DNA from: Rhizobium rhizogenes NBRC 13257
Lineage (GTDB): Bacteria; Pseudomonadota; Alphaproteobacteria; Rhizobiales; Rhizobiaceae
Reading direction: 5' to 3'
DNA: 64,000 nucleotides
NCBI RefSeq assembly: GCF_000696095.1
Contig: NZ_BAYX01000002.1
Span: 434,001 to 498,000 of the forward strand
The notes beneath the pieces were generated by a model. That model worked only from the letters and a program-made list of their open reading frames with translations, had not been told where the DNA came from and did not search any database. Both the position numbers and the translations under genes were made by a program. This document shows positions 61,848 to 64,000 of the stretch, piece by piece. Position 1 is the first letter of the stretch. Each line of letters opens with the position of its first letter.

Positions 61848-62366
61848 GTGGAAAGAGCGGAAAAACGCGAATTCGTCACGGAACTGAACGAAGTCTTCAA
61901 GGCTTCGGGCTCGGTTGTCGTGGCCCACTATGCTGGTGCTACAGTCGCACAGATGAACGATTTTCGTTCGAAGATGCGCGCTGCAGGCGGCACCGTCAAA
62001 GTCGCGAAGAACCGCCTGGCCAAAATTGCTCTTCAGGGCACGGATGCGGAAGGGATTTCCAATCTCTTCACCGGTCAGACGCTGATTGCATACAGCACTG
62101 ATCCGATTACCGCTCCGAAGGTCGTCGTGGATTTCGCCAAGGGCAACGATAAGATCGTTGTTTTGGGCGGCGCCATGGGAACAACAACGCTCAACGCCGA
62201 TGGTGTGAAGTCGCTCGCGACCCTGCCGTCGCTGGACGAGCTGCGTGCGAAGCTGCTGGGCATGATCCAGACGCCAGCTACCCGCATCGCAGGTGTTGTT
62301 GCAGCACCGGCAAGCCAGCTTGCTCGTGTGTTCTCGGCCTACGCCAAGAAGGACGAAGCCGCTTAA
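61848..62366 (+). CDS. rplJ: 50S ribosomal protein L10
   Basis: A 172-residue protein that anchors the L7/L12 stalk. It has [24 protein letters not shown] near 7-30, [14 protein letters not shown] near 49-62 and the C-terminal helix that binds L12 dimers ([17 protein letters not shown]). The start is a GTG at 61848 with CTGGAGAAAAGCA before it. L10 is the autoregulator of this unit in other bacteria. Confidence 0.97.
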   Translation: MERAEKREFVTELNEVFKASGSVVVAHYAGATVAQMNDFRSKMRAAGGTVKVAKNRLAKIALQGTDAEGISNLFTGQTLIAYSTDPITAPKVVVDFAKGNDKIVVLGGAMGTTTLNADGVKSLATLPSLDELRAKLLGMIQTPATRIAGVVAAPASQLARVFSAYAKKDEAA

Positions 62367-62423
62367 GGCGGTTTTTCGCTGTTCATAATCAACCAGTTCG
62401 AACCGAACAAAAGGAACAAAAAA

Positions 62424-62801
62424 ATGGCTGATCTCGCAAAGATCGTAGACGACCTCTCCTCGCTGACCGTTCTCGAAGCCGCAGAACTGTCCAAGCTTCT
62501 CGAAGAAAAGTGGGGCGTTTCTGCCGCTGCTCCGGTAGCTGTTGCTGCTGCTGGCGGTGGTGCCGTTGCTGCTGTCGTTGAAGAAGAAAAGACCGAGTTC
62601 GACGTCATCCTCACGGATGCCGGCGCGAACAAGATCAACGTCATCAAGGAAGTCCGCGCCATCACCGGCCTCGGCCTGAAGGAAGCTAAGGACCTCGTCG
62701 AAGCTGCTCCGAAGGCTGTCAAGGAAGCTGTTTCCAAGGCTGAAGCCGCTGACATCAAGAAGAAGCTCGAAGACGCCGGCGCCAAGGCTGACGTTAAGTA
62801 A
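62424..62801 (+). CDS. rplL: 50S ribosomal protein L7/L12
   Basis: A 125-residue acidic stalk protein. The N-terminal dimer domain ([29 protein letters not shown]), an Ala/Val-rich hinge (about 34-55) and the C-terminal domain [39 protein letters not shown] are present. It follows rplJ by 57 bases with an AAGGAAC site. Two strong hairpins lie after its stop, before rpoB. Confidence 0.98.
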
Positions 62802-62816
62802 GCTTGAAACTGCTTT

Positions 62817-62856
62817 GGGAGGTGGCATTTTGCCCCCTCCCATTTGCCGTTTTTTT
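62817..62856 (+). terminator. Attenuator-like hairpin after rplL
   Basis: GGGAGG at 62817-62822 pairs with CCTCCC at 62836-62841, extended by GGC/GCC around ATTTT; seven T's follow at 62850-62856, eight bases beyond the stem. Partial termination here would lower rpoBC relative to ribosomal protein genes. Confidence 0.6.
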
Positions 62857-62862
62857 GAACAA

Positions 62863-62901
62863 ATTACCCAAAAGCCGCAGGTAAAACGGCTTTTGGGTAA
62901 T
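62863..62901 (+). promoter_or_regulatory. 15-bp perfect hairpin between rplL and rpoB
   Basis: ATTACCCAAAAGCCG (62863-62877) pairs without mismatch with CGGCTTTTGGGTAAT (62887-62901) around a nine-base loop. A long perfect helix here is a plausible RNase III processing site, as exists at this position in E. coli. Confidence 0.65.
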
Positions 62902-63063
62902 GGGTTCTTCAAGAGGATGGTCTCAAACCGAACCGCGACGCAATCCGTGCTGAGCGGTTTTCGGTTAGTTAGACGAGATTGAACTACTCATTGATTGACG
63001 GGATCGCCTGGCCAGCGGTTCCCGTCCGTTGCAGGCCCGGGTGCAGGATTTAGAGGAGCGACG

Positions 63064-64000
63064 ATGGCTCAGACCCTTTCGTTCAATGGTCGTAGGCGCG
63101 TACGCAAGTTTTTTGGTAAGATTCCCGAAGTCGCAGAGATGCCGAACCTCATCGAGGTTCAAAAGGCATCCTACGATCAGTTCCTTATGGTTGAAGAGCC
63201 GAAGGGCGGCCGCCCTGACGAAGGTCTTCAGTCCGTCTTCAAGTCGGTTTTTCCGATCACCGATTTCTCCGGCGCTTCGATGCTGGAGTTCGTATCCTAT
63301 GAATTCGAGCCGCCGAAGTTCGACGTTGATGAGTGCCGCCAGCGCGACCTGACCTACGCTGCGCCGCTGAAGGTCACTCTCCGTCTGATCGTGTTCGATA
63401 TTGACGAGGATACCGGCGCGAAGTCCATCAAGGACATCAAGGAACAGAGCGTTTACATGGGCGACATGCCGCTCATGACGAACAACGGTACGTTCATCGT
63501 GAACGGCACCGAGCGCGTTATCGTGTCGCAGATGCACCGTTCGCCGGGCGTCTTCTTCGATCACGACAAGGGCAAGAGCCATTCTTCCGGCAAGCTGCTC
63601 TTTGCTGCCCGCGTCATTCCGTATCGCGGTTCCTGGCTCGACATCGAATTCGACGCCAAGGACATCGTCTACGCCCGTATCGACCGCCGCCGCAAGATTC
63701 CGGTGACGTCGCTGCTGATGGCGCTTGGCATGGATGGCGAAGAAATCCTGTCGACCTTCTACACGAAGTCGCTTTATGAGCGTTCCGGCGACGGCTGGCG
63801 CATTCCCTTCAACGCGGAAACGCTGAAGGGCGCCAAGACCGTTACCGACATGATCGACGCCGACACCGGCGAAGTCGTGGTCGAAGGCGGTAAGAAGCTG
63901 ACCCCGCGTCTGCTGCGTCAGCTGCAGGACAAGGGCCTCAAGGCTCTGAAGGCCACCGACGAAGACCTCTACGGCCTCTTCCTGGCGGAAGACATCGTCA
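63064..64000 (+). CDS. rpoB: DNA-directed RNA polymerase subunit beta (N-terminal part; runs off the window edge)
   Basis: The first 312 codons of the beta subunit. It begins [20 protein letters not shown] and contains the expected [13 protein letters not shown], the [12 protein letters not shown]-like segment, the protrusion/lobe part with [24 protein letters not shown] and [16 protein letters not shown]. The rifampicin-binding region lies beyond the window edge. It is downstream of rplL through a spacer with strong hairpins; rpoC is expected next. Confidence 0.98.
   Translation, partial: MAQTLSFNGRRRVRKFFGKIPEVAEMPNLIEVQKASYDQFLMVEEPKGGRPDEGLQSVFKSVFPITDFSGASMLEFVSYEFEPPKFDVDECRQRDLTYAAPLKVTLRLIVFDIDEDTGAKSIKDIKEQSVYMGDMPLMTNNGTFIVNGTERVIVSQMHRSPGVFFDHDKGKSHSSGKLLFAARVIPYRGSWLDIEFDAKDIVYARIDRRRKIPVTSLLMALGMDGEEILSTFYTKSLYERSGDGWRIPFNAETLKGAKTVTDMIDADTGEVVVEGGKKLTPRLLRQLQDKGLKALKATDEDLYGLFLAEDIV

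Overview
The window is core chromosome from an alphaproteobacterium of the Rhizobiaceae, most likely Rhizobium or a close relative (inference). The supporting signs are high-GC coding sequence, a DivK-PleD pair, an alphaproteobacterial RNase E with a long acidic insertion, several short families common in Rhizobiales (DUF3572, DUF983, DUF2155, DUF3597, NDUFA12), and a gene order that, as I recall it, matches the Sinorhizobium meliloti pyrB-to-dinB and tuf-to-rpoB blocks. No prophage, intact insertion sequence, CRISPR array or conjugative module was seen.

Layout. 1-4059: the 5' part of dinB (minus, runs off the left edge), a GNAT, a HAD-like/DUF3572 pair, and the cell-cycle signalling pair divK-pleD. 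4060-4883: a long AT-rich gap ending in a strong plus-strand terminator. 4884-16451: a minus-strand run rpmG, MFS transporter, DUF983, rnr, topA, dprA, plsY, pyrC-like, pyrB; several junctions overlap by 1-4 nt. 16634-24152: an AidB-like acyl-CoA dehydrogenase, a ParD/ParE-type module whose toxin gene has an in-frame amber codon, a GNAT, a TetR regulator, two small membrane proteins, ruvX, a metallo-beta-lactamase-fold hydrolase, gatC-gatA. 24415-31911: a DUF4139 protein, a YjhX-like protein, three GNATs, gatB, the complex I accessory subunit NDUFA12, DUF2155 and DUF1062 proteins. 32281-37203: minus strand, DUF2167, aat-accC-accB-aroQ, a DsbA-like thioredoxin. 37399-48522: an aminotransferase, a REP-like inverted repeat, rne, amiC, mrcA, prfB (with programmed +1 frameshift), nadK. 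48694-59214: tRNA-Thr, tRNA-Tyr, tRNA-Gly, tuf and tRNA-Trp, interspersed with accessory genes including an epimerase and two probable sugar transferases. 59410-64000: secE-nusG-rplKAJL-rpoB, with rpoB leaving the right edge.

How the genes work together. Most of the window serves information processing: tRNA-dependent amidation (GatCAB), release factor 2, EF-Tu, the L11/L10 ribosomal operons and RNA polymerase, RNase R/RNase E/TopA/DprA/RuvX. Membrane and wall synthesis is represented by PlsY, AccB/AccC, AmiC and PBP1A, and pyrimidine synthesis by PyrB with a PyrC-like partner. Accessory genes sit between these conserved blocks.

The most interesting points: a dihydroorotase-like protein that has lost most of its recognisable metal ligands; the broken ParE toxin beside an intact antitoxin; a protein at 58040 with sialyltransferase-like (GT29) motifs beside a second glycosyltransferase; a possible unannotated RNA in the pleD-rpmG gap; and strong hairpins between rplL and rpoB and ahead of rplJ and rplK. 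I did not find a clearly new multi-gene system; the 56-59 kb sugar-transferase neighbourhood is the best candidate for undescribed function.
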